Part shown: one piece after another, positions 9,501-17,954 of the stretch | Layout of the letters: each line of letters opens with the position of its first letter | How positions within the stretch are numbered: position 1 is the first letter of the stretch | Source: Hyphomicrobiales bacterium | Lineage (GTDB): Bacteria > Pseudomonadota > Alphaproteobacteria > Rhizobiales > Rhizobiaceae | Reading direction: 5' to 3' | Length of the DNA stretch: 64,000 bases | NCBI GenBank assembly: GCA_900473685.1 | Contig: UCNE01000007.1 | Location: forward strand, 23,838 to 87,837 | Translations under genes and position numbers: made by a program | Notes under the pieces: model-generated | Databases searched by the model: none | What the model saw: only the letters and a program-made list of their open reading frames with translations | What the model was told of the DNA's origin: nothing

Positions 9501-9818
9501 GTCATCAAGGCCAGCCGCCTGCGCCTGCGCCCGATCCTGATGACCTCGATGGCCTTCATCATGGGTGTCGTGCCGCTCGTCATCTCGACCGGTGCCGGTG
9601 CGGAAATGCGCCACGCCATGGGTGTTGCGGTGTTCTCCGGCATGATCGGCGTGACGCTGTTCGGTCTGTTCCTGACGCCGGTGTTCTACACGCTGGTGCG
9701 TGCGATGACCGGAAACAGGCCATTGAAGAAGAGCGGACATACCGTCCCTCACGAAACGGCCTCGGTAACGCAACTGCACGCCCAGCCGCTCTTACCCGGG
9801 CTTGAAGCCGCCGAATAA
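6591..9818 (+). CDS. RND efflux inner-membrane pump, HAE1 family (MexF/BepG-like)
   Basis: A 1075-residue proton-driven multidrug pump of normal family length. The N-terminus MNISRFFIDRPVFAGVLS and the LPISEYPDVVPPQI sequence are typical of the MexF branch. The proton-relay aspartates are visible in IGIVVDDAIVVVENVERN (TM4, about residue 405) and the partner lysine in GLSAKNAILIVEFARE (TM10). It is co-transcribed with the adaptor gene and ends at a strong terminator. Expression is probably limited by the divergent TetR protein. Substrates cannot be told from sequence; in Agrobacterium and Bradyrhizobium similar TetR-linked pumps export plant flavonoids. Confidence 0.95.
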   Translation: MNISRFFIDRPVFAGVLSFIIFLGGLIAMTILPISEYPDVVPPQIVVRANYPGANPKVIAETVATPLEESINGVEDMLYMSSQATTDGLMTLTVTFKLGTDPDQAQQLVQNRVGQAEPRLPEEVRRLGITTIKSSPDLMMVVHLTSPEGRYDMTYLRNYALINVKDRLARIDGVGQVQLFGSGDYSMRIWLDPQKMAQLGLSASDIVNEIRAQNVQAAAGVIGSSPNAQGVDLQLSVNAQGRLQSEEEFGEIIIKTSPTGAITRLRDVSRIELGSAEYSLRSLLNNKQAVAIPVFQAPGSNAIEIADQVRTTMEEIKASMPQDVDYEIVYDTTQFVRASIEAVIHTLLEAIALVVIVVIIFLQTWRASIIPLIAVPVSIIGTFAVMQMLGFSINALSLFGLVLAIGIVVDDAIVVVENVERNIEDGLSPREATYKAMTEVSGPIIAIALVLVAVFVPLAFISGLTGQFYKQFALTIAISTVISAFNSLTLSPALAALLLRGHDAPKDRLTRVMDFLFGWFFRGFNAVFSRGSRAYSSGVRGVISRKTLMMGVYLLLVGATVFFFKAVPPGFVPPQDKQYLVGFTQLPDGASLDRTEEVIRRISDISLKVPGVESAIAFPGLSINGFTNSSNAGIVFLSLKPFEERTTPDLSAGAIAGRLNQELSVIQESFSAIFPPPPVQGLGAIGGFKLQLEDKAGLGYEALDAAVKGFMAKAYVTPELVGMFSSYQVNVPQLYADVDRAKARQLNVPLTEIFNTLQIYLGSVYVNDFNKFGRTYSVRVQADANYRAQAEDIGKLEVRSSSGEMIPLSAVLNVTSSAGPERAMRYNGFLSADINGNTAPGYSSGQARAAVERIAAETLPAGVTFEWTELTYQEIIAGNTGILIFPLSILLVFLVLAAQYESLTLPLSIIMIIPMALLAALGGVWLTGGDNNVFTQIGLIVLVGLSAKNAILIVEFARELEFEGATPFEAVIKASRLRLRPILMTSMAFIMGVVPLVISTGAGAEMRHAMGVAVFSGMIGVTLFGLFLTPVFYTLVRAMTGNRPLKKSGHTVPHETASVTQLHAQPLLPGLEAAE

Positions 9819-9841
9819 GCGGCCGGCAATCCAACGATAGA

Positions 9842-9868
9842 CGGCGCCGCGATCAGCGGCGCCGTTTT
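9842..9868 (+). terminator. rho-independent terminator of the efflux operon
   Basis: A perfect 9-bp stem, CGGCGCCGC (9842-9850) and GCGGCGCCG (9856-9864), with a GATCA loop and TTTT at 9865-9868. It begins 24 bases after the pump stop codon. Confidence 0.88.
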
Positions 9869-9891
9869 CATGTCAGCCAAGACCGGCGGAC

Positions 9892-11679
9892 TTAAAACTC
9901 TTCCCAGTTTTCCTGCGCAGGCGCCGCACTACCGGAAAAGGCGCGGATCACCTGCCCTGCCATCTTGCGCGCTGGCGAAGCGACCGGCCGGGAATGATGT
10001 CCGGCGTCCACTGCCCGTGGTACGCTCACCCGTTGCCCGACCCGGAACTGACCGAGCAACGAGAACAGCGCTTCCGCTTCCCGTGCCAGACTGTGGCTGG
10101 CCGCGGTCGACTGCTCGACCATCGCCGCATTCTGCTGCGTGCCCTGATCCATGGTATTGACCGCATGGCTGATCTCTTTCAGACCAGTTGCCTGTTCTCT
10201 CGCACCTTCGACGATGGCAACGACGTTGGTGTTGATCTCCTGTACCTGCTTGACGATTTCTTCCAACGCCTTGCCGGTTTCGCCGACCAGCGAAACACCA
10301 CTTTTCACCTGTTCGCCCGACGTGTTGATCAGCGCCTTGATTTCCTTGGCCGCCTTGGCAGAGCGCTGCGCCAGTTCACGCACCTCCTGGGCCACGACCG
10401 CAAACCCCTTGCCGGCATCGCCGGCACGCGCCGCCTCCACGCCGGCATTCAACGCCAGTAGGTTGGTCTGGAAGGCAATATCGTCGATGACGCCGATAAT
10501 GTTGGAGATTTCGCGCGACGAGTTCTCGATCTCTCCCATCGCTGTGATCGCATTGCGAACCACAGCACCGGATCGCTCCGCATTTGCGCGCGTTGCTGCA
10601 ACGAGATTGCCGGCCTCTTCCGCCCTACGGCTGGAATCCGCGACGGTGGTGGTGATTTCTTCAAGTGCGGCGGCGGTTTCCTCGACAGAGGCGGCCTGCT
10701 GTTCCGTCCGCTTCGACAGGTCGTCGGCTGCCGACCGGATTTCCGTCGAGCCGGCGGCAATGGCCTCCGCATTCGAACCGACCGATTGCATCGCCGAGCA
10801 AAGCTTGCCGACGGCATCGTTGAAATCGTAGCGCACTTTTTCCATGGTCGGAACGAAGGGGTTGTCGAGCTTTTGCGTCAGGTCGCCATCCGCCAGGTTT
10901 TTCAGAGCCTTGGCCAGCATCCCGACCGCGCCCATGCGTTCGCTCACATCTGTCGCAAGCTTCACGACCTTGTAGACCTTACCCTTGTCATCGACGATCG
11001 GGTTATAGGCTGCCTGGATCCAGATTTCCTTGCCGCCCTTGCCGAAACGGAGGAATTCATTGGCGGTAAATTCACCCCGCCCAAGCCGCTCCCAGAACTG
11101 CCGATATTCCTCCGTCTGCGCATAGGCAGGATCACAGAACATCCGATGATGGCGGCCTTGAATTTCCCGCAGTTGATATCCCAGTGCACCGCAGAAGTTT
11201 TCATTGGCAGTAATAATTTCGCCGGTCGGGGTAAACTCGATCACCGCCTGCGAGCGGGAAACAGCATTAAGTTTGCTGGCATCCTCCATCGCTTTCTGGC
11301 GGATTGCGGTGATGTCGGTTGCGAACTTCACCACCTTGTAGGGCTTTCCGCCGCGGGACACCGGATTGTAGGAGGCCTCGATCCAGATTTCCTGTCCACT
11401 TTTGGTGATACGCTTGTACTGCTGCCGGTCGAACTCGCCGCGGCCAAGCCGAGCCCAGAATTCGCGGTATTCCACGCTGTTTGCTTCGGCTGGATCGACA
11501 AGAATCCGATGATGTTTGCCTTTGATCTCCGCAAGCTCATAGCCCAGCGCCGAACAGAAATTCGGGTTGGCATCGAGAATATTACCGTTGAGATCGAATT
11601 CGATAACCGCCTGTGACTTGTGCATCGCAGCCAGAACAGCTGCGGCGTCGCCACCAAAACGTGGGAAAAGCCTACTCAT
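9892..11679 (-). CDS. soluble PAS-PAS methyl-accepting chemotaxis protein
   Basis: A 595-residue chemoreceptor without membrane helices. Two tandem PAS domains (about residues 16-125 and 135-250) share near-identical segments such as SQAVIEF and [11 protein letters not shown] / [11 protein letters not shown], so they arose by duplication. A HAMP-like segment (about 255-310) and the MCP signalling hairpin follow, with tip [27 protein letters not shown] typical of receptors that contact CheA and CheW. The C-terminus ends in NWEEF, matching the NWETF-type pentapeptide that tethers CheR/CheB. The ATG at 11679 is preceded by AAGGAGG; an upstream in-frame start at 11742 has no such site. It probably senses an intracellular or redox cue, as PAS receptors often do. 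Confidence 0.93.
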   Translation of the reverse strand: MSRLFPRFGGDAAAVLAAMHKSQAVIEFDLNGNILDANPNFCSALGYELAEIKGKHHRILVDPAEANSVEYREFWARLGRGEFDRQQYKRITKSGQEIWIEASYNPVSRGGKPYKVVKFATDITAIRQKAMEDASKLNAVSRSQAVIEFTPTGEIITANENFCGALGYQLREIQGRHHRMFCDPAYAQTEEYRQFWERLGRGEFTANEFLRFGKGGKEIWIQAAYNPIVDDKGKVYKVVKLATDVSERMGAVGMLAKALKNLADGDLTQKLDNPFVPTMEKVRYDFNDAVGKLCSAMQSVGSNAEAIAAGSTEIRSAADDLSKRTEQQAASVEETAAALEEITTTVADSSRRAEEAGNLVAATRANAERSGAVVRNAITAMGEIENSSREISNIIGVIDDIAFQTNLLALNAGVEAARAGDAGKGFAVVAQEVRELAQRSAKAAKEIKALINTSGEQVKSGVSLVGETGKALEEIVKQVQEINTNVVAIVEGAREQATGLKEISHAVNTMDQGTQQNAAMVEQSTAASHSLAREAEALFSLLGQFRVGQRVSVPRAVDAGHHSRPVASPARKMAGQVIRAFSGSAAPAQENWEEF

Positions 11680-11798
11680 ACAACGCCTCCTTCGGCATCT
11701 GATTAATTTCCACGCGCCATTTGGGCGCAACAATAGGTGCACGCGCCAGCCGGTCGCGGCCGCGAATGTTCGTGAGCGTTCAAATCTCTTGTGACCGC

Positions 11799-11858
11799 GA
11801 AGCCTGACTCTGGCGATCGCCGGGCATCCAAAGGACGCCGGCGAGCCAGTCAGGCTTC
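11799..11858. repeat. long intergenic inverted repeat
   Basis: Outer arms GAAGCCTGACT (11799-11809) and AGTCAGGCTTC (11848-11858) enclose an inner stem TCGCCGG (11817-11823) / CCGGCGA (11838-11844). The result is an almost continuous 60-base cruciform-like structure without a T-tract. It could be a leader structure of the chemoreceptor mRNA or a copy of a dispersed palindromic element; genome-wide copy number is unknown. Confidence 0.65.
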
Positions 11859-11907
11859 TTGGGAAAAGGTCATGCCGGTCTTCCCGGCCTGTGCATCAGC
11901 ATCATGC

Positions 11908-11927
11908 TCGAACATTCTAATGTTCGA
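11908..11927. promoter_or_regulatory. 20-base palindrome, possible operator
   Basis: Perfect 9-base arms TCGAACATT and AATGTTCGA separated by CT. It lies about 230 bases upstream of the chemoreceptor start. The symmetry suggests a dimeric regulator site; I cannot name the regulator. Confidence 0.5.
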
Positions 11928-12284
11928 ATGCACAATGCAACTATTGGTATAATTACTAAAAGAATGATTAATAGTTCGGACAATTTTTAAGCATCTGGCG
12001 CGCTTGACGCCGCCAGCGACGGAGACCGGATTCCAAATTTAGCCAAGAAGTAACATACTGATTTATATTGATATTTAATAGAGTGAAAGCCGCCGCCTCC
12101 TCCACGCCCTCATTGCATCTCTCATAGGGCGATACTGGCGTGCCAAAAGCTCATTGCAATAATTCCAAAAAATGCAATCTTTAATTGATTTGCATTTCAA
12201 TCATATTTCCGCACGCAACCGCACTAATTTTTGCAATCATGAGGTAGGAGCGCGTGCAGACACTGCCCGCGCTCCCCGTCTGGA

Positions 12285-14309
12285 TCAGTGTTCCGCGTAA
12301 ATCCCGTAAAGGATCGGCATCAGACCGACCAGTGCTTCAAAGCGGGCGAAGGACTTTCGCTCCGGCAATGTCCAGCCGGTTTCGGCAAGCGCCGACAGGC
12401 GCGGGAAGACCAACCGGTCGAAAACACCGCGATCAGTCATCGGTTCCGACCAGATGCAGCATTGCACACCGGACAGATGCTTCTTCTGTTCGTCATTCCA
12501 CCCTTCGATGGGATCGAACGTGTAGAGCTTTTCCGGATCCGACCAGCCAGCCCAGCTGGCGCCCGGCTCTGACCACGCCTGGCTATTGGCCATGTCGAGA
12601 TAATAAACCTGACCGGGGCAGACGACCATATCGTAGCCCTCACCAGCCAAAGCCGCGGACGCCTCGACCGTCCGCCAGCCGAACAGCAGCGACTGACCCT
12701 TGTCGATGACGTTGCCATGGGCCGCTTCCTGCCAGCCGCCGGTAATGCAGCCACGCGAGGCGAGGAAAGCCTGCACCCGCGCCAAAAACTCCGCCTGCAA
12801 AACAGCAGCACCCGATCCGTCGATCTCGTCAGCACCGTGCGTATTGGTGATGACATTCAGCCGCGCGGCATGCGCGGTCGCCATCACCTCGCCGCTGACA
12901 TCGCGCAGACGGGCGAGCGCCTCCGGCGAGCCCGACCACGCACCGAGCGGCACTTCGTCGGCGCCGATATGAATGATTTTGGATGGAAACAGCTCGATCA
13001 GCTCATCGAAGATCGTTTCGAGCACCCGGTAGGTCTCTTCCCGCGCCGGATTGATGCAATTGTCCGGGAAGCCCTGAACGGAGAAATAGCTACCCTTTTC
13101 CTGCGGATCGCGCAGTTCGGGGATCGCTTGCTGCATGGCGTAGCAATGGCCCGGCACATCGATCTCGGGCACTACCTCGATGCCGAGCCCACCGGCCAGC
13201 GCTACGATCTGCCGGATGGCCGCCTTGGTATAATAGCCGCCGGTCACCTGCGGGCCGGACCCCAGCAGCGGTGGGATTTTCAAACCATGGCCGCGCCAGG
13301 CGCCGACCTCCGTCAACGCCGGATAGGCGTCGATCTCGACACGCCACGCTTCATCGTCGGAGAGATGCCAATGGAAGCGGTTCAGCTTGTTCCAAGCCAT
13401 GATGCGCAGGAACTGTTCGATTTCCGCTGTGGCATAAAACTGCCGGGCGACATCCAGATGCACCCCGCGCCAGCCAAGCGCCGGTGCATCGATGATCTCG
13501 CCGGACGCCGGAAACAGGAAGGTTTCAGGATGAAGCCGCGCCCCGCGCAGAATCTGCCCAAGCGTGATCAGTCCATAGAGAAAGCCGGCGCGTCCAGTCG
13601 CCGATAGCGTAACGCCGGATGTGGAGAATTTCAGGCCGTATGCCTCTGGCGCAAACCCATCGGCGGACACGAACGAAATCAGTAAACCGCCTTCCGCGAC
13701 AGGACGGACGATCCCTTCGACGGGAAACAGGCCGTCCGCGAGCGCCTTGAAAGCCTGTGCTGCAGCAGCAGCCTCGCCGCCTTCAGCCTGCAGCGCAAGC
13801 CCGGCAGGCGGCGCCAAACGGCCGGAGACCGAGACGGCGCTTGGCCACGGCACCACGGAAACCGTCACCGGCGCCACCTTTGGAACAGGATAAACAACAG
13901 CCCCTCGCGTCAGCGTTGCGTTGTCGCCCTTCGCCCGCGTTGGGGCAACGCTGACCGGCACCGTATTGTTGTCGGCGAGTACGACATAACCGGCATTGGC
14001 GCCATCGGTCCAATGCTTGGGATGATAGCTCATGCCATGCGCCTTGATGGTCCAGGTTTCGCCTGGCTTGAGCACAAAACCTTCCAGCGGCGCAAATTCC
14101 GAGTGGTTCGACAGCCGCTTCAACAATCTGCCGCCTTCGACGGTCGCTTCCGGATCGATGCGCGCCGGACCGGATACGCAAAGCTTGAAATCGGCAAGCG
14201 GCTGATCGGTATTGTTGGTCAAGGTCAGTGTATAGACGGGATTTTCGTCCTGCCCCACCGGCACCCAGAAGGTTTCCAGCTGGTATTTGATCTTGGTCGC
14301 AATCGTCAT
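12285..14309 (-). CDS. beta-N-acetylhexosaminidase, GH20 family
   Basis: A 674-residue glycoside hydrolase that removes terminal N-acetylglucosamine or N-acetylgalactosamine, for example from chitooligosaccharides or peptidoglycan fragments. The N-terminal ~200 residues form a beta-rich accessory domain, followed by the GH20b-like segment and the catalytic barrel starting at GWRGVHLDVARQFY. The catalytic Asp-Glu pair is visible in IIHIGADEVP, and the HWHLSDDEAWRVEI motif is typical. No signal peptide is apparent, so the enzyme is probably cytoplasmic. I chose the second of two adjacent ATGs (14309) because GGAGG is five bases upstream of it. It follows the GNAT gene after 19 bases and is probably co-transcribed. 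Confidence 0.93.
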   Translation of the reverse strand: MTIATKIKYQLETFWVPVGQDENPVYTLTLTNNTDQPLADFKLCVSGPARIDPEATVEGGRLLKRLSNHSEFAPLEGFVLKPGETWTIKAHGMSYHPKHWTDGANAGYVVLADNNTVPVSVAPTRAKGDNATLTRGAVVYPVPKVAPVTVSVVPWPSAVSVSGRLAPPAGLALQAEGGEAAAAAQAFKALADGLFPVEGIVRPVAEGGLLISFVSADGFAPEAYGLKFSTSGVTLSATGRAGFLYGLITLGQILRGARLHPETFLFPASGEIIDAPALGWRGVHLDVARQFYATAEIEQFLRIMAWNKLNRFHWHLSDDEAWRVEIDAYPALTEVGAWRGHGLKIPPLLGSGPQVTGGYYTKAAIRQIVALAGGLGIEVVPEIDVPGHCYAMQQAIPELRDPQEKGSYFSVQGFPDNCINPAREETYRVLETIFDELIELFPSKIIHIGADEVPLGAWSGSPEALARLRDVSGEVMATAHAARLNVITNTHGADEIDGSGAAVLQAEFLARVQAFLASRGCITGGWQEAAHGNVIDKGQSLLFGWRTVEASAALAGEGYDMVVCPGQVYYLDMANSQAWSEPGASWAGWSDPEKLYTFDPIEGWNDEQKKHLSGVQCCIWSEPMTDRGVFDRLVFPRLSALAETGWTLPERKSFARFEALVGLMPILYGIYAEH

Positions 14310-14328
14310 CATGTCCTCCAGGAAACTG

Positions 14329-14805
14329 TCAATCGGTGCTGTTAAGCAGTCCGGCATAGACGCCGGGCTTTGAATTCGGGATCGGCGTTGCACCCACGGT
14401 CCGCTCGTAAAAGGCCGATGGCCCGACATCGCCGATAATGGCGTAGCCGTAACCCATCACTTTCAAATCCAGCAGGCTGGCGAGAAGCAGGGCATGGCCA
14501 ATGCCTTCGCCGCGCGCCGCCTCATCGACCCCCGTCGGCCCGAAGAACCCGCGGGCGATCGATTCATGGCAGGCAAAGCCGATCAGTTTTTGCGCCCGCG
14601 TTGCCAGGAAACAAGCCGGCGGCTGGCGGGCGAAAGACACAGCCGTCTCGCTCGCCCAGCCGGATCCGAATTTTTCCCGGACCCAGCCGGTGACCAGCTC
14701 GAATTCCGGCGCAAGCGCCCGGCGGATGGTGACACCGGCACTTTCCATGCGCGCATCGAGCTCGGGGACAGGTTTGACCAGTGAAAGGTTGACCAGATAA
14801 TCCAT
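14329..14805 (-). CDS. GNAT-family N-acetyltransferase
   Basis: A 158-residue GNAT acetyltransferase. The acetyl-CoA pyrophosphate-binding motif is visible as AARGEGIGHALL (about residues 104-115), followed by the helix LLDLKVMGYGYAIIGDVG and the C-terminal SAFYERTVGAT. The frame is open upstream to 14922, but ATG 14805 has AGGG ahead of it and starts a normal GNAT fold. It is the first gene of a two-gene unit with the GH20 hexosaminidase, so an amino-sugar substrate is plausible but unproven. Confidence 0.87.
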   Translation of the reverse strand: MDYLVNLSLVKPVPELDARMESAGVTIRRALAPEFELVTGWVREKFGSGWASETAVSFARQPPACFLATRAQKLIGFACHESIARGFFGPTGVDEAARGEGIGHALLLASLLDLKVMGYGYAIIGDVGPSAFYERTVGATPIPNSKPGVYAGLLNSTD

Positions 14806-15351
14806 AGTGAACCCTGTATCATTAAGTTGGGGGTGGGCCGAACGCGCGGACACAGTTTCTTGCCAATCCATGCGGCCGCCGGTTCGATAAGCTGTGGCAG
14901 TATTGCACGAGTGTTTGCGCATTGAATAATGGCGGCACGAAAAGCCATATCAAGGCATCAAAACCTTCCGCTCTCTAAGGCACATCGGCAATGCCGGTGA
15001 CCCAAGCCTGTCCAGCCGCATCACAACGAACCGCCGCACTTCGATCGCAGCCATGACGAGCGCCTCCCCAGACTTCGTTGATCCGACCATTAAGTCAACA
15101 TACTGGACTTAAACTAAGGCGAGGGTTGAATATCTGTCAATCATCCGGCTAGCCTGATGATCAAAATCATGGCCACCGCAAAGACCAGCGATCACAACAG
15201 GTACGATCGCGTTCCCATGTGCCGGAGAGCCACATTTACCTTAAGTTAAGAAACCCTTAATATCCCTCATTCCGATAGTGACTTACGTCTAACTTTCGCG
15301 CAAATTGTACTTAGAGGAGTAACGACACGCAACGAAGAGGAGCGCCGCATC
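14806..15351. other. 546-base intergenic region with divergent promoters
   Basis: It separates the minus-strand acetyltransferase-hexosaminidase unit from a plus-strand small membrane protein. I see no supported gene. A TTAAGTC/GACTTAA inverted repeat at 15090-15112 looks like an operator, and a CCTTAAGTTAAG element lies near 15238-15250. Confidence 0.6.
15090..15112. promoter_or_regulatory. probable operator, inverted repeat TTAAGTC-N9-GACTTAA
   Basis: Perfect 7-base arms TTAAGTC (15090-15096) and GACTTAA (15106-15112). It lies about 285 bases upstream of the acetyltransferase-hexosaminidase unit and 240 bases upstream of the small membrane protein gene. A DeoR- or GntR-type regulator of amino-sugar genes is one possibility. 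Confidence 0.5.
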
Positions 15352-15612
15352 ATGTCGAATCTGCTGATCGAAGCGCTGGCTTATGGCGCCGCCGCCCTAC
15401 TCTATTTGGTGCCGACCTATATCGAGGGTGAAAGGACCGGCGGCCAGTGGTCAGTCCACCGCATAGCCGGCCTAGTTTTCTGCTTCTTCTGGCCATTACT
15501 GACCATCGTTCTGATCTGTAAGGCCGCAGTAGCCTCACCCAAACCGACATTCATTTTTGTTGATTACCCAGCTCCCCTAGAATCCAAAACCGCAGGCCCG
15601 CCTCGTGACTAA
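15352..15612 (+). CDS. small membrane protein of unknown function
   Basis: An 86-residue protein with two predicted membrane helices: about residues 5-22 (ALAYGAAALLYLVPTYI) and 37-57 (HRIAGLVFCFFWPLLTIVLI), separated by a short charged loop. The C-terminal tail is proline-rich and polar. A purine-rich GAAGAGGAG site lies 10-12 bases before the ATG. I do not recognise a family. It lies alone between intergenic regions, just ahead of the polysaccharide locus. Confidence 0.7.
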   Translation: MSNLLIEALAYGAAALLYLVPTYIEGERTGGQWSVHRIAGLVFCFFWPLLTIVLICKAAVASPKPTFIFVDYPAPLESKTAGPPRD

Positions 15613-15986
15613 GCCATCGCATAACGGCTGCCATCGATTCAGGATTGACTAACCATATGCGTCACGACCGCGGCAGGCGAAGGCCGTGCCGATTTTCACG
15701 AAAATCCACCAAAGATTGCATAAGCTTGGGATTGGCAGCGCCCAATCGGCGATCCATGCTGCCGTGAAGGAACCGCGAAAGCGCGTGAAACTACAGCCGG
15801 CAAGAGAAAAGCATCGCCCACTACAATACTTTTAGTTTTAGTAAAAAGCCGAGATTCTTCTTAAATCAATTTTTACCCTGAGACGAAATATCGAAATTCG
15901 CCCCTGAATTCCGGCCCAGTTTAACACATCGCGGACGCTTTTCGGGCATTATCAGGCCTCTCAGGGCAAGTCGAGGATTTTGCTGC
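15613..15986. other. 374-base intergenic region ahead of the polysaccharide locus
   Basis: I see no supported gene, terminator or strong palindrome. The stretch 15820-15900 is AT-rich and probably contributes to the promoter of the asparagine synthase-like gene. Confidence 0.55.
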
Positions 15987-17933
15987 ATGTGTGGATTTGG
16001 CGGATACTTCGGAGATGGCGTCGCGCCTCATGACGCGCAGCCGTTGCTGCAGCGCATGGTTGCCGCGATTGCACACCGGGGGCCGGATGAGCAGGATATC
16101 TTTACCGCGCCTTCCGTCGGACTTGGCCATGTGCGCCTGTCAATCGTCGGCCTGGGTGACGGGCAGCAGCCGATGACGCATTCCAGCGGCAATTTCACCA
16201 TCGTTTTCAACGGCGAAATTTTCAACTATGTCGAACTGCGCGAGACGCTGAAGGCGCAGGGCCATGTGTTCCGCACCGGCAGCGATACCGAAGTCATCCT
16301 GCACCTTTATGAGCGCATGGGGCTGGATTGCATGTCCTTGCTCAACGGCGATTTTGCCTTCGCGATCTGGGATGCCCCCAGGCAACGGATGGTTATTGCG
16401 CGCGACCGCATGGGCGTCCGCCCGCTCTTCTATACAATGGTCGGGAAAACCCTCTATTTCGCCTCGGAAGTAAAGGCCCTGCTGCAGGTTCCGGGCGTTC
16501 GGGCTGAAATGGACCCCTTCGGGCTGGATCAGATCTTCACGCTCTGGGCGCCGATTGCACCCCGTACCGCCTTCAGCGACATATTTGAACTTGAACCAGC
16601 GCACCTGCTGATTGCGGAGAAAAACGGGATATCGATCAAGCCATACTGGCAGCTGCAATATCCGGATATGGGCGAGCCTGCCGTCTACACGGACGAACGC
16701 GCTGCCGCCGAAGAATTGCGCGACCTGCTGACCGATGCGACACGCATCCGGATGCGGGCTGATGTTCCGGTCGGCTCTTACCTCTCCGGCGGCCTTGATT
16801 CATCGATCGTCTCGGCGCTGGCAGCCCCCATGGCGTCAGGCGGCCTCTCGACGTTTTCGGTCACCTTCGGCAGCGCGGAACATGACGAAAGCACTTTCCA
16901 GCAGCAGATGGCGCAAGCTCTCGGCACCCACCATCACGCAGTCGCCTGCGGCGACGGCGATATCGCCAGCACTTTTCCCGATGTGATCCGCTTTACCGAG
17001 CGCCCGATCCTGCGCACAGCGCCTGCGCCGCTCTATCAGCTGTCCGGCCTTGTTCGCGAAAAGGGCCTGAAGGTCGTCCTGACCGGCGAAGGCGCCGACG
17101 AGGTGTTTGCCGGCTACGATATCTTCAAGGAGGCTCGCGTCCGCCGCTTCTGCGCCCGCCAGCCCGGTTCACGGATCAGGCCGCATCTGTTTCGCAAGCT
17201 CTACGCCTATCTGCCCGGGCTGAAGCAGCAATCCGCCGAATATCTGGCCGCCTTCTTTGGCGCCGGCGCCGACAGCCCTGATGATCCGCTATTTTCGCAC
17301 CGGCCGCGCCTGCGCGGGACCGCCGCCGCCAAGCTGTTCTTCTCAGGCGATCTGCGCCAGACGCTCGACGGCTATGACGCCGCCGCAGAAATGGTTTCGC
17401 GGCTGCCGCAAGACTTTGGCCGCTGGCACCCGTTGCATCAGGCGCAATATCTCGAAAGCCGTTTCCTTCTGCCGGGCTATATTCTGTCAAGCCAGGGTGA
17501 CCGCATGGCGATGGCGCATGGCATCGAAGGCCGTTTCCCGTTCCTCGACCATCGCCTGGTCGAATTCGCCACCCGCCTGCCGCCCGAGATGAAGCTCAAG
17601 GGACTGGTCGAAAAACACATCCTGCGGGAAGCGACAAAAGACCTTCTCCCGGAGACCATCGGGCGCCGGACCAAGCAGCCCTACCGGGCACCGGACAGCC
17701 AGTCCTTCGTCGGAGGCAACGAACGGGACTATGTCCGCGACGCCTTCAGCGAGCGCAGCATCGCCGATACCGGCCTTTTCAATCCAAAGGCCGTTTCGAA
17801 GCTCTACGAGAAATGCAGCGAGAAGCCGGCCTCCGGCTATCGCGACAATGTCGCCTTCGTCGGCATCCTATCAACCCAACTCTGGCAAAACACATTTTCA
17901 GCCACCAAGGCGCTTAGCACCAAGGCGGCCTGA
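15987..17933 (+). CDS. asnB: asparagine synthase-like glutamine amidotransferase
   Basis: A 648-residue class II amidotransferase with an intact N-terminal glutaminase domain: Cys2 is the nucleophile (MCGFGGYFG), followed by AHRGPDEQ and the NGEIFNY motif. The C-terminal ATP-pyrophosphatase domain has the P-loop SGGLDSS near residue 267. It can therefore be expected to move ammonia from glutamine onto an acyl-adenylate. True asparagine synthesis is possible, but the neighbours (acyl carrier protein, acyl-AMP ligase, NAD synthase-like enzyme, polysaccharide genes) suggest amidation of a cell-envelope building block. Related amidotransferases next to ACP and AMP-ligase genes are known from exosortase-associated polysaccharide loci; no exosortase is in this window. 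Confidence 0.9.
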   Translation: MCGFGGYFGDGVAPHDAQPLLQRMVAAIAHRGPDEQDIFTAPSVGLGHVRLSIVGLGDGQQPMTHSSGNFTIVFNGEIFNYVELRETLKAQGHVFRTGSDTEVILHLYERMGLDCMSLLNGDFAFAIWDAPRQRMVIARDRMGVRPLFYTMVGKTLYFASEVKALLQVPGVRAEMDPFGLDQIFTLWAPIAPRTAFSDIFELEPAHLLIAEKNGISIKPYWQLQYPDMGEPAVYTDERAAAEELRDLLTDATRIRMRADVPVGSYLSGGLDSSIVSALAAPMASGGLSTFSVTFGSAEHDESTFQQQMAQALGTHHHAVACGDGDIASTFPDVIRFTERPILRTAPAPLYQLSGLVREKGLKVVLTGEGADEVFAGYDIFKEARVRRFCARQPGSRIRPHLFRKLYAYLPGLKQQSAEYLAAFFGAGADSPDDPLFSHRPRLRGTAAAKLFFSGDLRQTLDGYDAAAEMVSRLPQDFGRWHPLHQAQYLESRFLLPGYILSSQGDRMAMAHGIEGRFPFLDHRLVEFATRLPPEMKLKGLVEKHILREATKDLLPETIGRRTKQPYRAPDSQSFVGGNERDYVRDAFSERSIADTGLFNPKAVSKLYEKCSEKPASGYRDNVAFVGILSTQLWQNTFSATKALSTKAA

Positions 17934-17954
17934 TCTTTATCTGAGGAAGAACAT

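Larger units (their letters stand above)
11680..12284. other. 605-base AT-rich intergenic region
   Basis: No convincing coding sequence. It is richer in A+T than its surroundings from about 11930 to 12240 and holds several symmetric elements: a long inverted repeat at 11799-11858, a near-perfect palindrome at 11908-11927, ATTGCA/TGCAAT arms at 12153-12178, and a GC hairpin (12247-12254 with 12268-12275) just downstream of the hexosaminidase gene that has no T-tract. It should contain the promoter of the chemoreceptor gene, reading leftwards. Confidence 0.7.

Noticed and set aside
12247..12275. GC hairpin downstream of the hexosaminidase gene as a rho-independent terminator
   Set aside because: The 8-bp stem is real, but no T-tract follows on the minus strand, so termination is not supported.
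15686..15835. Possible short gene starting at GTG before the asparagine synthase-like gene
   Set aside because: Basic translation of about 49 residues with no ATG, no ribosome binding site and no recognisable similarity.
15987..17933. Simple housekeeping asparagine synthase as full explanation
   Set aside because: Motifs allow it, but the tight grouping with ACP, AMP ligase and polysaccharide genes makes a specialised amidation role more likely; kept as an alternative only.
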